DNA of 64,000 bases from Atopobiaceae bacterium (GTDB taxonomy: Bacteria; Actinomycetota; Coriobacteriia; Coriobacteriales; Atopobiaceae): NCBI GenBank assembly GCA_022483015.1, contig JAKVOB010000001.1, positions 1,884,902 to 1,948,901 of the forward strand, in the 5' to 3' direction. This document shows positions 25,687 through 33,908 of this stretch, one piece after another. Within the stretch, counting starts at the first letter, position 1, and each line of letters opens with the position of its first letter. Position numbers and translations under genes: made by a program. The notes beneath the pieces are model-generated. The model was not told the origin of the DNA. It did no database searches and saw only the letters and a program-made list of their open reading frames with translations.

Positions 25687-26628
25687 TCAGTTGCTGACGC
25701 TCGCGTCGACCCCCAGCGACTCGGCATGGCGCTTGAGGCTGGTGAGGACCGATGACGACATGGCGGCATGCGGTATGGCCGGGATGCTGCTCGCAGGCCT
25801 GGAGCAGTTGACGTCAAGCAGGCCGGGCGCCAGCAGCTCGAGGTGCCGCACGCCCTCACCGACGAGCCAGTCGACGGTCACGCGCAGCTCGGAGGGGTCG
25901 TCGTTGAAGCCGTCTATGACGGGGATCCGCACCATGGCCTTCTGCGGGCACCGCACGAGCAGCCATTGCAGGTTGGCACGGACGATCCTGAGGTCGACGC
26001 CGGCCACCTGGGCAAGCCGGTTGCCGCCGATCGACATGAAGTTATAGAAGAAGGTCGAGACGAACGGCTCGACCTGGCGCACCGTGGCAGGATACACGTT
26101 GCCGCAGGTCTCGACGGCCACGTCCAGGCCGGCCTCGGTCAGGGCCTTGGCTAGGGGCAGGCACCATTCGGCATGCATGAGGGGCTCGCCGCCCGAGAGC
26201 GTGATCCCCTCCCAGTCGCTTCCGTACCTGTCGCGGTCGGCACAGGCCCGCTCGACGACCTGGGACACGGTGAGGCGCGTCTCGGGGATCGACAGGGCCC
26301 CGCTGGTGCAGGCATCCACGCAGGCATGGCAGTCGTGGCTCACGGTGGCCCTCGCGCAGTTCTCAGGCTCGAAGGTGAAGCTCCCGTTCGCCATGTGCAC
26401 GGCCCCCGTGGGACAGGCGAGGGCGCAGCGCCCGCACGAGGTGCACCGCCCGGCATCGAGGAGCACGACCGGCTCGGACGTGCTGGCCTCGGGACGATCG
26501 CACCACGGGCAGCGGAGGGGACATCCCTTGAGGCGGATGACCGTGCGCACCGAGGCGCCGCCGTGCGCGGTCAGGTATTCCATGCCCGCCAGGCTGATGA
26601 TGCCATCGTCGAGAGCGCTGTCGGTCAT
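25687..26628 (-). CDS. Glycyl-radical enzyme activating protein (radical SAM)
   Basis: 313 residues. The radical-SAM cluster motif CPLRCPWC (CX3CX2C) lies near residues 36-43, followed by an inserted pair of ferredoxin-type clusters, CTSCGRCALACP and CHACVDAC, as in activases of the larger glycyl-radical enzymes (PflA-like group with extra clusters). ITLSGGEPLMHAEW is the SAM-binding GGE motif. It would install the glycyl radical on a partner enzyme using SAM and an electron. No glycyl-radical enzyme is in this window, so the partner is elsewhere. Start at 26628 has GAGGAGG. Divergent from the Trk genes. Confidence 0.88.
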   Translation of the reverse strand: MTDSALDDGIISLAGMEYLTAHGGASVRTVIRLKGCPLRCPWCDRPEASTSEPVVLLDAGRCTSCGRCALACPTGAVHMANGSFTFEPENCARATVSHDCHACVDACTSGALSIPETRLTVSQVVERACADRDRYGSDWEGITLSGGEPLMHAEWCLPLAKALTEAGLDVAVETCGNVYPATVRQVEPFVSTFFYNFMSIGGNRLAQVAGVDLRIVRANLQWLLVRCPQKAMVRIPVIDGFNDDPSELRVTVDWLVGEGVRHLELLAPGLLDVNCSRPASSIPAIPHAAMSSSVLTSLKRHAESLGVDASVSN

Positions 26629-26728
26629 GTGGCACCTCCTCGACCTGTGATGACGACGTCTGCATGCAGCGGGTCGGCCACATGTGCTAGGTCGCATCAT
26701 AGCAGGTAGGCAAGCATAAGCCCACCCC

Positions 26729-26746
26729 GACGCCAAAAGGGGCGTC
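26729..26746. promoter_or_regulatory. Dyad between activase and trk genes
   Basis: GACGCC-N6-GGCGTC in the 218-bp divergent spacer between the activase gene and the Trk operon. A possible operator; nothing else supports it. Confidence 0.25.
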
Positions 26747-26846
26747 AAACACGCCCGCTCGTACGACCGACCCTTGCCAGCCTCGCGCGCTCGGCTATGG
26801 TAGGGGCATGGCATCGAGCCTGCAGCCAGCCGTCGGGAGGAGCCCC

Positions 26847-27290
26847 ATGGGTCTCAAGTTGCCTCGCCAGTCGCGCGCCATCGTGGTGGGATGCGGCATG
26901 TTGGGCGCCTCGCTCGCAGGCGGACTCTCCTCCTGGGGCTATGACGTCTGCGTCATCGACCAGGATGCCCGCTCGTTCCATCGCCTCTCGGACAGCTTCC
27001 AGGGTTTCACCGACATCGGCGACGGCACCAGCGCCGATGTCCTCGAGCGCAACGGCATCGAGGGTGCGGCCATGGTCCTGGCGCTCTCGTCGCGCGACGA
27101 CACCAACATCCTCACGGCCGAGCTCGCGAGCCGCATCTATGGCGTCCCCGAGGTCTTCGCCCGCCTGTTCGACGAGCACAAGGAGGTCGTCCTCGACGGC
27201 TTCGGCGTGAAGGTCCTCTGCCCGCGACGTCTGTGCGAGGATCGGTTCGCCGAGCTGTCGGGCATCCCCATCAGGGAGGTGCTGCAATGA
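26847..27290 (+). CDS. TrkA-N family potassium uptake regulatory protein (first subunit)
   Basis: 147 residues, essentially one RCK/TrkA-N Rossmann domain: AIVVGCGMLGASLAGGL with the GxGxxG nucleotide-binding loop near the N-terminus, then YDVCVIDQD with the acidic end of strand 2. There is no TrkA-C domain. It should bind NAD(H) or ATP and gate the TrkH channel encoded downstream. The start at 26847 is set by GGGAGGAG five bases upstream rather than the ATG at 26808. It overlaps the next gene by four bases (ATGA), so the two are translationally coupled. Confidence 0.9.
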   Translation: MGLKLPRQSRAIVVGCGMLGASLAGGLSSWGYDVCVIDQDARSFHRLSDSFQGFTDIGDGTSADVLERNGIEGAAMVLALSSRDDTNILTAELASRIYGVPEVFARLFDEHKEVVLDGFGVKVLCPRRLCEDRFAELSGIPIREVLQ

Positions 27291-27724
27291 GGTTCGTCGT
27301 CACGGGTCACAACGACCAGGCCTACTACCTCATCGGGGCCCTCGTCGACGCCGGCCACGACGTCACCGCCATCTGCGCGGACCACCGGCGCGCCGAGCGC
27401 TTCTCGGAGGACTACCCCATCGAGGTCATCCAGGGCAACCCCACCAAGGACTACGTCCTCGACGACGTGGACTTCGACGACGTCGAGGCCGTCATCGCCG
27501 CCATGGACGACGATGCCGACGGGCTCGTGGTCTGTCAGAGCGCGTCGCGCCTGCACCACGTCGAGAAGACCGTCTGCATCGTGGAGAACCCCCGGAACGT
27601 GCTGCTCTTCAAGCGCCTCGGCGTGCACGAGGTCGTCAGCGGCACCTATTGGCTCGCCCGCGCCATCGAGCGTGGCATGCAGGCCTCCGAGGTCCCAGGG
27701 ATGATCGGTGTCGATGGAGACTGA
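27287..27724 (+). CDS. TrkA-N family protein (second, degenerate subunit)
   Basis: 145 residues with a second TrkA-N-like fold, but the nucleotide loop reads VVTGHNDQAYYLIGAL, without GxGxxG, so cofactor binding may be lost or changed. Later features, such as AVIAAMDDDADGLVVCQSAS, keep the family pattern. It begins inside the stop codon of the first subunit (ATGA) and its end overlaps or abuts the TrkH frame, forming a three-gene trk operon. A pair of single-domain RCK proteins is a plausible equivalent of the tandem E. coli TrkA. Confidence 0.85.
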   Translation: MRFVVTGHNDQAYYLIGALVDAGHDVTAICADHRRAERFSEDYPIEVIQGNPTKDYVLDDVDFDDVEAVIAAMDDDADGLVVCQSASRLHHVEKTVCIVENPRNVLLFKRLGVHEVVSGTYWLARAIERGMQASEVPGMIGVDGD

Positions 27725-27779
27725 CCGGCTATCAGGTGGGTCATGGCCCGCGGCACGGGGCGGCGTCGAGGGGTCCCTC

Positions 27780-29324
27780 ATGGACGCCTTCGACCCCACG
27801 CCGGGACCTTCCTCCTCGCCCAAGGGGGACGACCCCTCCGGCCCCAGGCCCGTGGTGGGGCACGACCTCACCATGGGCTACCTCGGCGTCATGTCCATCC
27901 TGGTGGGCATCATCATCCTGCTGCCCCTGCTCCTGCTGCCGTTCTATCCCGAGGAGCTCTCGGTCGCCCGTTGCTTCCTGCTGCCTGGCCTCGGGGCCAT
28001 CGGCGTCGGTGCCCTTCTCGCCCGGCGCATCAAGGGGCGTCCGCACGGTCGCATGTACAAGGGGCAGGACGCGACCGTCATCGTGCTGACCTGGCTCGTG
28101 GCCATGAACGTGGGCGCGCTGCCCTTCGTGCTCACGGGGGACTACGACTTCTCGCAGGCCGTCTTCGAGACGATGAGCGGGCTGTCGACCACCACGCTCA
28201 CCGTGACCGACGTGGCGGCGGCCCCACACCTCATCCTCATGTACCGGAGCGTCCTGCTCTTCTTCGGCGGCATAGGGCTCGTCCTCGTGGTGGTGTCCGC
28301 CGTCTCGGACACCCACGGCATGCGGATCTATGGCGAGGAGGGCCACACCGACCGGCTCCTCCCCAACCTCGCGCGCTCGGCCCGGCTCATCATGGGCATC
28401 TACTGCCTCTACATCGGCGTGGGCACCATCGCCCTCACGTGTGCCGGCATGTCGGTCTTCGACGCGCTGAACCATGCCATGGGTGCCGTCGCCACAGGCG
28501 GGTTCTCGACCAAGGCCGACAACGTCGCCGCCTATGACAGCCCGCTCATCGAGGTCATCCTCATGGTCCTCATGATGCTCGGCGCGACCAACTTCATGCT
28601 CCATATGCGCCTGCTCAAGCGCCGCTTCGGGACCTTCTTCCGCGACATCGAGACGCGCACCTTCCTGGTCGCCACAGCCGTGGCCGTGGCGCTGGTCACG
28701 GCGATCCTGTATGCCACCGGCACCTGCCCCACGCTCGCGAGCGCCCTCAGGGTCGGTGCCTTCCAGGCGGTCTCGGCCGTCACGACCACCGGCTTCCAGA
28801 CCGTGCCCTCGCTTGCCGGCTGGCCCTCGGCCGCCATGCTCGTCCTCGTGGTGGTGATGGTCGCCGGCGCCGAGACCAACTCCACGGGCGGCGGCATCAA
28901 GCAGTGGCGCGCGGCCCTGCTCGTGCGCATGCTCGTGTGGGACATCCGTGACCACGTCACGCACCGTCGCTGCGTGCACTCCAACATGGTCGAGCGCTAC
29001 GACCGTCGTGTGCCCATAGGTGCCGAGGAGCGCCAGGAGGTCCTCGTCTTCGTCCTGCTCTATGTGGTCGTGCTCCTGGCAGGGACCTTCGTCTACACCT
29101 GCTTCGGCTACTCGTTGGAGGACTCCCTGTTCCAGTTCGCCTCGGCACTGGGCACGGTGGGCCTCTCGATAGGCATCCCGCTCGAGACCGCGAGCCCATG
29201 GCTGCTCTGGGCCACGACCATAGGCATGTTCCTCGGACGTCTCGAGATCTACCCCGTGCTCGTGGTTGCCACCCACGTGGCCCAGCGCGGCAACAAGATG
29301 CTCCGCCACCACGCGAGGCACTAG
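27780..29324 (+). CDS. trkH: TrkH-type potassium uptake channel subunit
   Basis: 514 residues from the chosen start. Four M1-P-M2 repeats with pore loops are visible, including MSGLSTTTLTV, MGAVATGGFSTKA, VTTTGFQTV and ALGTVGLSIG, each with the filter glycine or its equivalent. The protein transports K+ across the cytoplasmic membrane under control of the two upstream TrkA proteins. ATG at 27780 has GAGGGG six bases upstream and leaves a 30-residue cytoplasmic leader before the first helix; GTG at 27708, overlapping the previous gene, or ATG 27714 are alternatives. Confidence 0.92.
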   Translation: MDAFDPTPGPSSSPKGDDPSGPRPVVGHDLTMGYLGVMSILVGIIILLPLLLLPFYPEELSVARCFLLPGLGAIGVGALLARRIKGRPHGRMYKGQDATVIVLTWLVAMNVGALPFVLTGDYDFSQAVFETMSGLSTTTLTVTDVAAAPHLILMYRSVLLFFGGIGLVLVVVSAVSDTHGMRIYGEEGHTDRLLPNLARSARLIMGIYCLYIGVGTIALTCAGMSVFDALNHAMGAVATGGFSTKADNVAAYDSPLIEVILMVLMMLGATNFMLHMRLLKRRFGTFFRDIETRTFLVATAVAVALVTAILYATGTCPTLASALRVGAFQAVSAVTTTGFQTVPSLAGWPSAAMLVLVVVMVAGAETNSTGGGIKQWRAALLVRMLVWDIRDHVTHRRCVHSNMVERYDRRVPIGAEERQEVLVFVLLYVVVLLAGTFVYTCFGYSLEDSLFQFASALGTVGLSIGIPLETASPWLLWATTIGMFLGRLEIYPVLVVATHVAQRGNKMLRHHARH

Positions 29325-29382
29325 GGGCGCGAGGCCAGCGGCCGCTCCCCCTTGGTTTCGTCCTTGCAAACAGAACGCGACT

Positions 29383-29398
29383 GTCACGGCCTCGTGAC
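29383..29398. promoter_or_regulatory. Dyad upstream of the lactate dehydrogenase operon
   Basis: GTCACG-N4-CGTGAC, perfect six-base arms, 60 bp before the first gene of the dehydrogenase-Etf operon. A candidate operator; no regulator gene adjoins the operon. Confidence 0.3.
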
Positions 29399-29458
29399 GC
29401 ATCTGATGGCAGAGTGTTACCCAGACGAAACGAACGACGCAGGCGATAGGAGCAGCCC

Positions 29459-31063
29459 ATGGTGGAGATTCGGCCCTTCTCGTCGGACTTCGAGGAGTAC
29501 GTGCGCGACGAGTCACGCTCGAGCGGCAAGGCGACGAGCATCTCGTTCCCCACGGATGCCGACGAGGTCCGCGAGGTCGTGAGGCAGATGACGGCCTCGG
29601 GAACGCCCATCACGGTCCAGGGTGACCGCACCGGCCTGGCAGCCGGCGCGGTGCCTCTGGGCGGCCATGTGATGAGCCTCACCAAGATGGACCGCTTCCT
29701 CGGCCTCCGCAAGGACGAGGACGGCACCTATCACCTCACCGTCGAGCCAGGCGTGGTCCTCTCGGCGCTGCGCAAGCACCTGGCCGACAAGACCATCCCC
29801 ACCACTGGCTGGGACGAGGCCTCGCTTGCGGCCCTCGACGAGCTCTATCAGGGCCCCGAGCAGTTCTTCCCCACCGACCCCACCGAGACCTCCGCCTGCC
29901 TGGGCGGCATGGTGGCATGCAACGCCAGCGGCGCCCGGTCGTATCGCTACGGCCCGGTCCGCCCGCACGTGAGCGGCCTCACCGTGGTGCTCGCGAGCGG
30001 CGAGACCGTCGAGGTCGCACGGGGCGGCGCGTGTGCCCATGGCCGCACGCTCGAGCTCGACACGCGCGAGGGGACCCACCTCACGCTCGACCTCCCCACC
30101 TACCAGATGCCGCATGCCAAGAACGCCTCGGGCTACTACGCGGCCGACGACATGGACGCCATCGACCTGTTCATCGGCTCCGACGGCACCTTGGGCACCA
30201 TCGTGGCGATCGAGCTCTCGCTCATGGAGAAACCCGCCGTGGTCTGGGGCGTGAGCTGCTTCCTCGAGCACGAGGAGCAGGCCCTCGACCTCGTGGACGT
30301 GGCACGGCCCGGGCTGGGCCACGCCGCGGCCCTCGAGTACCTCGACGCCGGTGCCCTCTCGATCCTTCGCGAGCAGCGCGCCTCGAGCGCGGCCTTCGCG
30401 ACCCTCCCCGAGATGCCGGCCAACGCCGCCGTCTGCGTCTACGTCGAGCTCGACTGCGCCGACGAGGACGAGGCGTACGACCAGCTCTGGAAGCTCGGCG
30501 AGCTCATCGGGAAGGTGGGCGGCAGCGAGGACGACACCTGGGTCGCCCGCACGGAGACCGACCGCGAGGCCCAGCTCTTCTTCCGGCACGCCGTCCCCGA
30601 GAGCGTGAACATGCTCATCGACGAGCGCCGTCGCACCGACCCGACCATCACCAAGCTGGGAAGCGACATGTCGGTGCCCGACGAGCGTCTGCACGACGTC
30701 GTGGCGATGTACCGCTCCACGCTCGCCGAGGCCGGCCTCGAGTCCGCCGCCTGGGGCCATATCGGCAACAATCACCTGCACGTGAACGTGCTTCCCCGCG
30801 ACGCCGCAGACTTCCGGCGTGGCCACGACCTCTTCGAGCGCTGGGCCTCCGAGGTCACCGCCATGGGCGGGGCCGTCTCGGCCGAGCATGGCGTGGGCAA
30901 GATCAAGCGCGACTTCCTCCTGGCCATGTACGGCGAGAGGCACATACGAGAGATGGCGACGCTCAAGCTCGAGCTCGACCCGGCGGGGCTCCTCGGACGC
31001 GGGAACCTCTTCCCGCCCGAGCTGCTCCCGGCAGTCGCCCCATCAACGAGCGAGGAGGACTAG
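29459..31063 (+). CDS. FAD-linked D-lactate dehydrogenase subunit (LctD/GlcD-like)
   Basis: 534 residues. An N-terminal FAD_binding_4 (PCMH) domain covers about residues 30-210, with ITVQGDRTGLAAGAVPLGG and FFPTDPTETSACLGGMVACN; the C-terminal FAD-oxidase domain ends with GHIGNNHLHVN and AVSAEHGVGKIKRDFL, whose His and Glu residues line the 2-hydroxyacid site. In acetogens the same protein works with an EtfAB pair to oxidise lactate with NAD+ by electron confurcation from reduced ferredoxin. Here EtfB starts one base after the stop and EtfA follows, so the same complex is likely. Start at 29459 behind TAGGAG. Lactate is inferred; other 2-hydroxy acids (glycolate, 2-hydroxyglutarate) are possible. 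Confidence 0.88.
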   Translation: MVEIRPFSSDFEEYVRDESRSSGKATSISFPTDADEVREVVRQMTASGTPITVQGDRTGLAAGAVPLGGHVMSLTKMDRFLGLRKDEDGTYHLTVEPGVVLSALRKHLADKTIPTTGWDEASLAALDELYQGPEQFFPTDPTETSACLGGMVACNASGARSYRYGPVRPHVSGLTVVLASGETVEVARGGACAHGRTLELDTREGTHLTLDLPTYQMPHAKNASGYYAADDMDAIDLFIGSDGTLGTIVAIELSLMEKPAVVWGVSCFLEHEEQALDLVDVARPGLGHAAALEYLDAGALSILREQRASSAAFATLPEMPANAAVCVYVELDCADEDEAYDQLWKLGELIGKVGGSEDDTWVARTETDREAQLFFRHAVPESVNMLIDERRRTDPTITKLGSDMSVPDERLHDVVAMYRSTLAEAGLESAAWGHIGNNHLHVNVLPRDAADFRRGHDLFERWASEVTAMGGAVSAEHGVGKIKRDFLLAMYGERHIREMATLKLELDPAGLLGRGNLFPPELLPAVAPSTSEED

Positions 31064-31861
31064 ATGCATATCGTCGTCTGCGCCAAGGCCGTGCCCTCGA
31101 GCACCGAGGTGCGCATGGACCCCGTGACCAACACCATCGTGCGCGACGGGCGCCAGTCGGTCCTGAACCCGTTCGACGCCGCCGGCCTCGAGCTGGCACT
31201 CCATCTCAAGGACCGCTTCGGCGCCCACGTGACGGTGCTCTCCATGGGCATCCCCGACACCTGCCGGATCCTGCGCGACTGCTGCGCGAGGGGGGCCGAC
31301 GATGCCCTGCTCCTCTCGGACCGGGCCTTCGCCGGGGCCGACACGCTCGCCACCTCGTACGCCCTCTCGTGCGCCCTCGGGCGCGTGGACGACCTCGACC
31401 TCGTCATCTGCGGCAAGATGGCCGTCGACGGGGACACCGCCCAGATCGGCCCCGAGCTCGCGGGGGCGCTCGACCTGCCTTGCGTGACCGACGTGCGCGC
31501 GTGGACGGATGACGGCGACGCAGACCCCGCCCATGGCCGCATCGTGGTGCGCCACGGCACGGACGCCGGCGAGGAGGTCGTCTCGTGCGACCTGCCGGCC
31601 GTCATCACGGTCTCGAAGGACCTCGCCCCCCTGCGGATGCCGAGCATCGCCGGCATCCGCAGGGCCGAGGGCTGCCCGGTCGACGTGGCAGGTGCCGCGG
31701 ACATGCAGGCTGACCCCGCGCGCATCGGGCTCGACGGCTCGCCCACCCAGGTGGTGCGCTCCTTCGTGCCCGAACGGACCCAGAAGGCCACCGTGGTCGA
31801 GGGGACGCCTGCCGAGCAGGCACGCGCCCTGGCCGACCTGTTTGAGGGGAGCGTCCGATGA
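31064..31861 (+). CDS. etfB: Electron transfer flavoprotein beta subunit
   Basis: 265 residues. MHIVVCAKAVPSSTEVRMDP at the N-terminus and VICGKMAVDGDTAQIGPELA near residue 125 are the EtfB signatures; the latter region binds the second nucleotide, FAD in bifurcating Etfs rather than AMP. VDGDTAQIGP is the form seen in the bifurcating group. The gene begins immediately after the dehydrogenase stop and overlaps etfA by four bases, which points to 1:1 synthesis. The product would pass electrons between the dehydrogenase, NAD+ and ferredoxin. Confidence 0.93.
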   Translation: MHIVVCAKAVPSSTEVRMDPVTNTIVRDGRQSVLNPFDAAGLELALHLKDRFGAHVTVLSMGIPDTCRILRDCCARGADDALLLSDRAFAGADTLATSYALSCALGRVDDLDLVICGKMAVDGDTAQIGPELAGALDLPCVTDVRAWTDDGDADPAHGRIVVRHGTDAGEEVVSCDLPAVITVSKDLAPLRMPSIAGIRRAEGCPVDVAGAADMQADPARIGLDGSPTQVVRSFVPERTQKATVVEGTPAEQARALADLFEGSVR

Positions 31862-33036
31862 GCGGACTCGTCGTCGACCAAGAGAAGTGCGTGGGCTGTG
31901 GGCTGTGCGTCCGGACCTGCACCTCGGGAGGAATCGAGGTCACCGACCGGCTCGCCCGCGTGACGGACGGCTGCGTCTCGTGCGGCATGTGCGTCGACGG
32001 CTGCCCCACCGGCGCCCTCTCGATCCAGAAGGAGGCCGCAGGCACCGACCTCGCCAGCTACACGGACGTCTGGGTCTTCGCCCAGCAGGAGGCCGGCACC
32101 ATCGTGCCGGTGGCCTTCGAGCTGCTCGCCAAGGGCCGCGAGGTCGCCGAGGCCCGCGGCTGCCGCCTGGTGGCCGTGCTCGGCGAGGGCACGGACGCGC
32201 CCGACGACAACGACGCGCTGCTGGTCGCGGCCGGTGCCGACCTCGTCATCCGCTGCAGGGACGCACGCCTGGCAGACAATGACGCCGAGGTCTATGCGCG
32301 TTGGATCGAGGACCTCGTTAAGGAGCGCCGCCCCGAGGTCATCCTCTATGGGGCCACGCCGTTCGGCCGCGAGCTCGCCCCCAACGTGGCGGTGCGCCTG
32401 CGGACCGGCCTCACGGCCGACTGCACCGTGCTCGACGTCGACCGCGAGCGGGGACTCCTCCAGCAGACCCGCCCCGCCTTCGGCGGCAACCTCATGGCCA
32501 CCATCGTCTGCCCGGACCACCGTCCCCAGATGTCCACGGTGCGCCCCGGGGTCTTCTCGGCCGCCGACCCCGACCCCACGCACGAGGGCACCACGGTCGA
32601 CGTAGCCCTCGACGCGGACGTCACCTCTCGCATACGCGTGCTCGAGCGCATCCCGGCCGGCAGCGACGCCTCCATCACCGATGCCGACACCCTCGTGGTG
32701 GTCGGTCGCGGCATCGGGTCCAAGAAGGCGCTCCCCCTCATGCGCGAGCTCGCCGACCTGCTGGGCGGCAAGCTCGGCTGCACGCGGCCCCTCGTGGAGG
32801 CCGGGTGGCTTGACGCATCCTGCCAGGTGGGCCAGACGGGTGTCTCGGTGGCCCCGAAGCTCCTCGTGAGCGTGGGCGTGTCGGGCGCCATCCAGCACCT
32901 GGCCGGCATCGGCGGGGCCGAGCGCATCGTCGCCATCAACACGGACCCCTCCGCCGCCATCTTCGGCATGGCCCAGTACGCCGTCGTGGGCGACGCGAAC
33001 CAGGTGGTAGGCGAGCTGGTGAAGCGCCTCAGGTAA
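31858..33036 (+). CDS. etfA: Electron transfer flavoprotein alpha subunit fused to a ferredoxin domain
   Basis: 392 residues. Residues 1-60 form a two-cluster ferredoxin domain: Cys11, 14, 17, 21 and Cys39, 42, 45, 49. The rest is EtfA: VVVGRGIGSKKALPLMRELA and the FAD-binding QVGQTGVSVAPKLLVSVG with INTDPSAAIFGMAQYAVVGD. An N-terminal ferredoxin on EtfA is the hallmark of LctC in the Acetobacterium lactate dehydrogenase complex and of a few other bifurcating systems. It supplies the entry point for low-potential electrons. The first cluster lacks the usual proline after its last Cys. The gene overlaps etfB by ATGA. Confidence 0.93.
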   Translation: MSGLVVDQEKCVGCGLCVRTCTSGGIEVTDRLARVTDGCVSCGMCVDGCPTGALSIQKEAAGTDLASYTDVWVFAQQEAGTIVPVAFELLAKGREVAEARGCRLVAVLGEGTDAPDDNDALLVAAGADLVIRCRDARLADNDAEVYARWIEDLVKERRPEVILYGATPFGRELAPNVAVRLRTGLTADCTVLDVDRERGLLQQTRPAFGGNLMATIVCPDHRPQMSTVRPGVFSAADPDPTHEGTTVDVALDADVTSRIRVLERIPAGSDASITDADTLVVVGRGIGSKKALPLMRELADLLGGKLGCTRPLVEAGWLDASCQVGQTGVSVAPKLLVSVGVSGAIQHLAGIGGAERIVAINTDPSAAIFGMAQYAVVGDANQVVGELVKRLR

Positions 33037-33095
33037 GGCAGGCGCATGGGCTGGGTACGATATCCTCGACATCAGCGAGAGGAACAGGTGGCCCG

Positions 33096-33908
33096 ATGGC
33101 GTCCTCTGCCCAGCACATGACCTCCCTTGCACGGACGTCCGACCCGTCGGACGCCCGCTCTCGCATGCGGCGGGGGTTCACCCTGGCCGAGGTCCTCATC
33201 GTCGTCGCCATCATCAGCGTCCTCGTGGCCATAGCGCTGCCCACCTTCTCGACGCAGATCCAGGCCTCTCGCACCACCACCGACGACGACTACTGCAAGA
33301 GCGCCCAGGCCCTGTGCAAGGTGGGATGCGAGACGCTCTACGACGGCGACTACTCGCAGAAGACGGCCGCCGACTGGGTGGCCTATGCCGTCGCCCGCGG
33401 CATCCCCGAGACCGGCACGGCAGACTCCTCCACCAAGCTCACCGCGACGGTAGGTGCGGACTCGGTCACCTTCACCTACGGTGCCGGCAGCTCGAACCCC
33501 TTCGACCCCGACGCCGACGTGCCCACGCTCGGGTCTGACATCGCGAAGGCCCTCAGCACCCTCATCGGGACGGGAGCCGAGCTCAAGAGCCCCTCAAGCG
33601 ACACGGATCCCAGCACTGGCACCGTCTACCCCTATGTCGACATGGACTTCAACTACAACTACATGCAGATCGCGGGACAGAACGTCAAGAGCTACCTCAA
33701 GTCCGTCGGCCTCACCGACACCCAGATCGCAGAGGCCAAGGCCGGCAAGCTCACCGTCGTGTTCACCGGGAGCACGTCCAAGCTCACCGGCGTGAGCGGC
33801 TACTTCTATTCCAACGACGATGGGACCGTCACCGTGGTGAGCGCGAGCGGCAGCAGCCAGACGGTCCCAGGCGGTAACAAGACCAGGTACTACGCCTCGC
33901 TCATGTAG
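33096..33908 (+). CDS. Type IV prepilin-like protein
   Basis: 270 residues. A short basic leader ends in RRG, followed by FTLAEVLIVVAIISVLVAIA, with Glu at position 5 of the mature protein: a class III prepilin cleavage and methylation site and the hydrophobic assembly helix. The remaining 200 residues are a secreted, Ser/Thr/Asp-rich globular domain with two cysteines in CKSAQALCKVGC. No assembly ATPase, prepilin peptidase or platform protein is nearby, so it is an orphan pilin or minor pseudopilin using machinery encoded elsewhere. Start at 33096; an ATG at 33117 is also possible. It overlaps the convergent gene by eight bases. Confidence 0.85.
   Translation: MASSAQHMTSLARTSDPSDARSRMRRGFTLAEVLIVVAIISVLVAIALPTFSTQIQASRTTTDDDYCKSAQALCKVGCETLYDGDYSQKTAADWVAYAVARGIPETGTADSSTKLTATVGADSVTFTYGAGSSNPFDPDADVPTLGSDIAKALSTLIGTGAELKSPSSDTDPSTGTVYPYVDMDFNYNYMQIAGQNVKSYLKSVGLTDTQIAEAKAGKLTVVFTGSTSKLTGVSGYFYSNDDGTVTVVSASGSSQTVPGGNKTRYYASLM

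Noticed and set aside
26600-26846. Riboswitch before the potassium transport genes
   Set aside because: I could not find the conserved cores of c-di-AMP or other known riboswitches; only one small dyad is visible.
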